Assembly: GCA_010909165.1 (NCBI GenBank)
Contig: MU008174.1
Span: 124,001-188,000 of the forward strand
DNA from: Anthoceros angustus
Taxonomy: Eukaryota > Streptophyta > Anthocerotopsida > Anthocerotales > Anthocerotaceae
DNA length: 64,000 nt
Reading direction: 5' to 3'
A program made the translations under genes and the position numbers. How positions within the stretch are numbered: the first letter of the stretch is position 1; the number at the start of each line of letters is the position of its first letter. A model generated the notes under the pieces. That model made no database searches. It had not been told where the DNA came from and saw only the letters and a list, made by a program, of their open reading frames with translations. Of this stretch, positions 62,958-64,000 are shown piece by piece.

Positions 62958-63710
62958 GAATAACACATCAAGTTAAGAATGGCACCTAGATGATGACGAT
63001 GACTATCTACACATAAGGGCTCAGAAGGAAGGCAGTATAGGTTCGTTCCTTCATGGAAAATTCAGCTGCATATGCAGAAACCTTCGTCATCACAGTCCAA
63101 TATAGTGGGCAACATCACAAATGCCTAAGGGGGACCTCAACTCACGGTAACACTTGTAGAACAAGACAAAAAACTGTATCTGCACGGAGTTCTCGTAACC
63201 TAGGTCGACTTACCTGTACTCTGCATGGATTGAAGCACCACCATCAAAACTTGCTGACTCTTGGCTCCGAAGAAGACAATATTAGTTCATCCCCTGGTTG
63301 AGAATAACACACCAACTTACGAATAGCACCTAGACGATGACGACGACTATCTACAGATAAGGACTCAGAAGGAAGGCAGTGTAGGTTCGTTCAGCCTTCA
63401 TGAGAAATTCAGCTGCATATGCAGGAACCGTCTTCATCACAGTCCAATACGGTGGCCACATGATACTGGATCACAAATGCCTGAGCGTCTCAAGGGGATG
63501 TCTCTAGAGGCTGATCAAACACAGAACCTCGGTTGCGTAAAAGAACTTGTAGGAACACAACCCGGACTCAGCACGAAGTTCAAGTACCCTCCAAGATGGG
63601 ATCAACTGGACCGCCAGCAGCGTCTTGGCTCAGAAGGAAGGCAGTATTAGTTCAAACGATCTTCATCAGAGGATCAGCTGCAGTTTGCAAGAACCTTCTT
63701 CATCATAGAC
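62958..63710. repeat. tandem duplication of about 340 bp, two copies plus a partial third
   Basis: Copies begin at about 62958 and 63300 (agaataacacaYcaa), with shared gatgacgatgactatctac, ctcagaaggaaggcagt and attcagctgcatatgcag. A third, partial copy runs about 63630-63710. Divergence between copies is around 15-20 percent by eye. No coding assigned. Confidence 0.85.
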
Positions 63711-64000
63711 AAGGCTGGCTGCGAAAAAACACTCACGACCATCTACAACAAACAACGACCAAGGCCCACTTCTCCTGCTACAAAGCAACTGGAACGTAAC
63801 CCTAACAGCGGCAGTGGCAACTCAGTCAGTCAATGACGCAAAATTTGGGAGGCAGACCCGTGAGGCTTCAACCAAAACCCATTTCTCATAAAGAAACAAG
63901 ACCCCCAATGCATAGAAGCAAGACCCTTTCAGGCTTCAAGCCAGTACGTCGTATCTGTGTCATGATCATGTCCTTGTGACCTGAATACTCAGCGGATTGA
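63711..64000. other. window end, nothing recognised
   Basis: No gene or further repeat is visible up to the end of the window. Confidence 0.4.

Overview
The window looks like nuclear DNA of a land plant. It holds a plant-type cytochrome P450, a GRAS transcription factor, the NOT1 scaffold of the CCR4-NOT complex, BRCA2, and two intronless PPR proteins with DYW-type C-terminal deaminase domains. It also carries plant transposon signatures: a copia LTR with a tRNA-iMet primer site, Ty3/gypsy integrase, CACTA-like ends, and a tRNA-Trp remnant. Introns are short (about 70-170 bp) and GC content is moderate. The abundance of unusual DYW proteins points to a non-seed plant (bryophyte, lycophyte or fern grade), but I cannot name the species.

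Layout. 1-7300 is accessory DNA: a 570-bp tandem duplication, one or two unassigned ORFs, the TTACAACG-rich end of a CACTA-like transposon and a 60-bp minisatellite. 7365-8750 is a 1.4-kb block carrying an unknown minus-strand gene plus the promoter and first codons of a P450. The complete P450 follows (8669-10935, eight exons). A decayed second copy of the same block lies at 14317-15698, and between the two sits a 1.4-kb NOT1 pseudogene. 16590-28760 is transposon-rich: two copies of a DUF7869-like protein gene family, a copia solo LTR, decayed copia pol, and two related terminal-inverted-repeat elements. The larger of these (22706-25380) contains a very GC-rich palindromic array and splits an open reading frame.

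29059-35998 (minus) is NOT1. A gypsy integrase relic separates it from a tail-to-tail pair of paralogous DYW-PPR genes (38596-41121 plus, 42000-44888 minus). Both of these carry an N-terminal PDF motif known from organellar single-strand DNA-binding (OSB) proteins. BRCA2 follows in 19 exons (45442-50607, plus). Then come an AT-rich stretch with a divergent AP2-like gene (51991-53694, minus), a tRNA-Trp-derived tandem remnant, a perfect 20-bp hairpin, an inverted GRAS fragment and a DYW-PPR pseudogene. The last gene is a six-exon GRAS gene (58823-61866, plus), followed by tandem repeats to the end.

The functional genes are independent housekeeping or regulatory loci: mRNA deadenylation, homologous recombination, organellar RNA editing, specialised or hormone metabolism, and transcription. 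They are not one pathway. Exon boundaries given here come from reading-frame continuity and GT/AG sites by eye. No alignment or database search was run.
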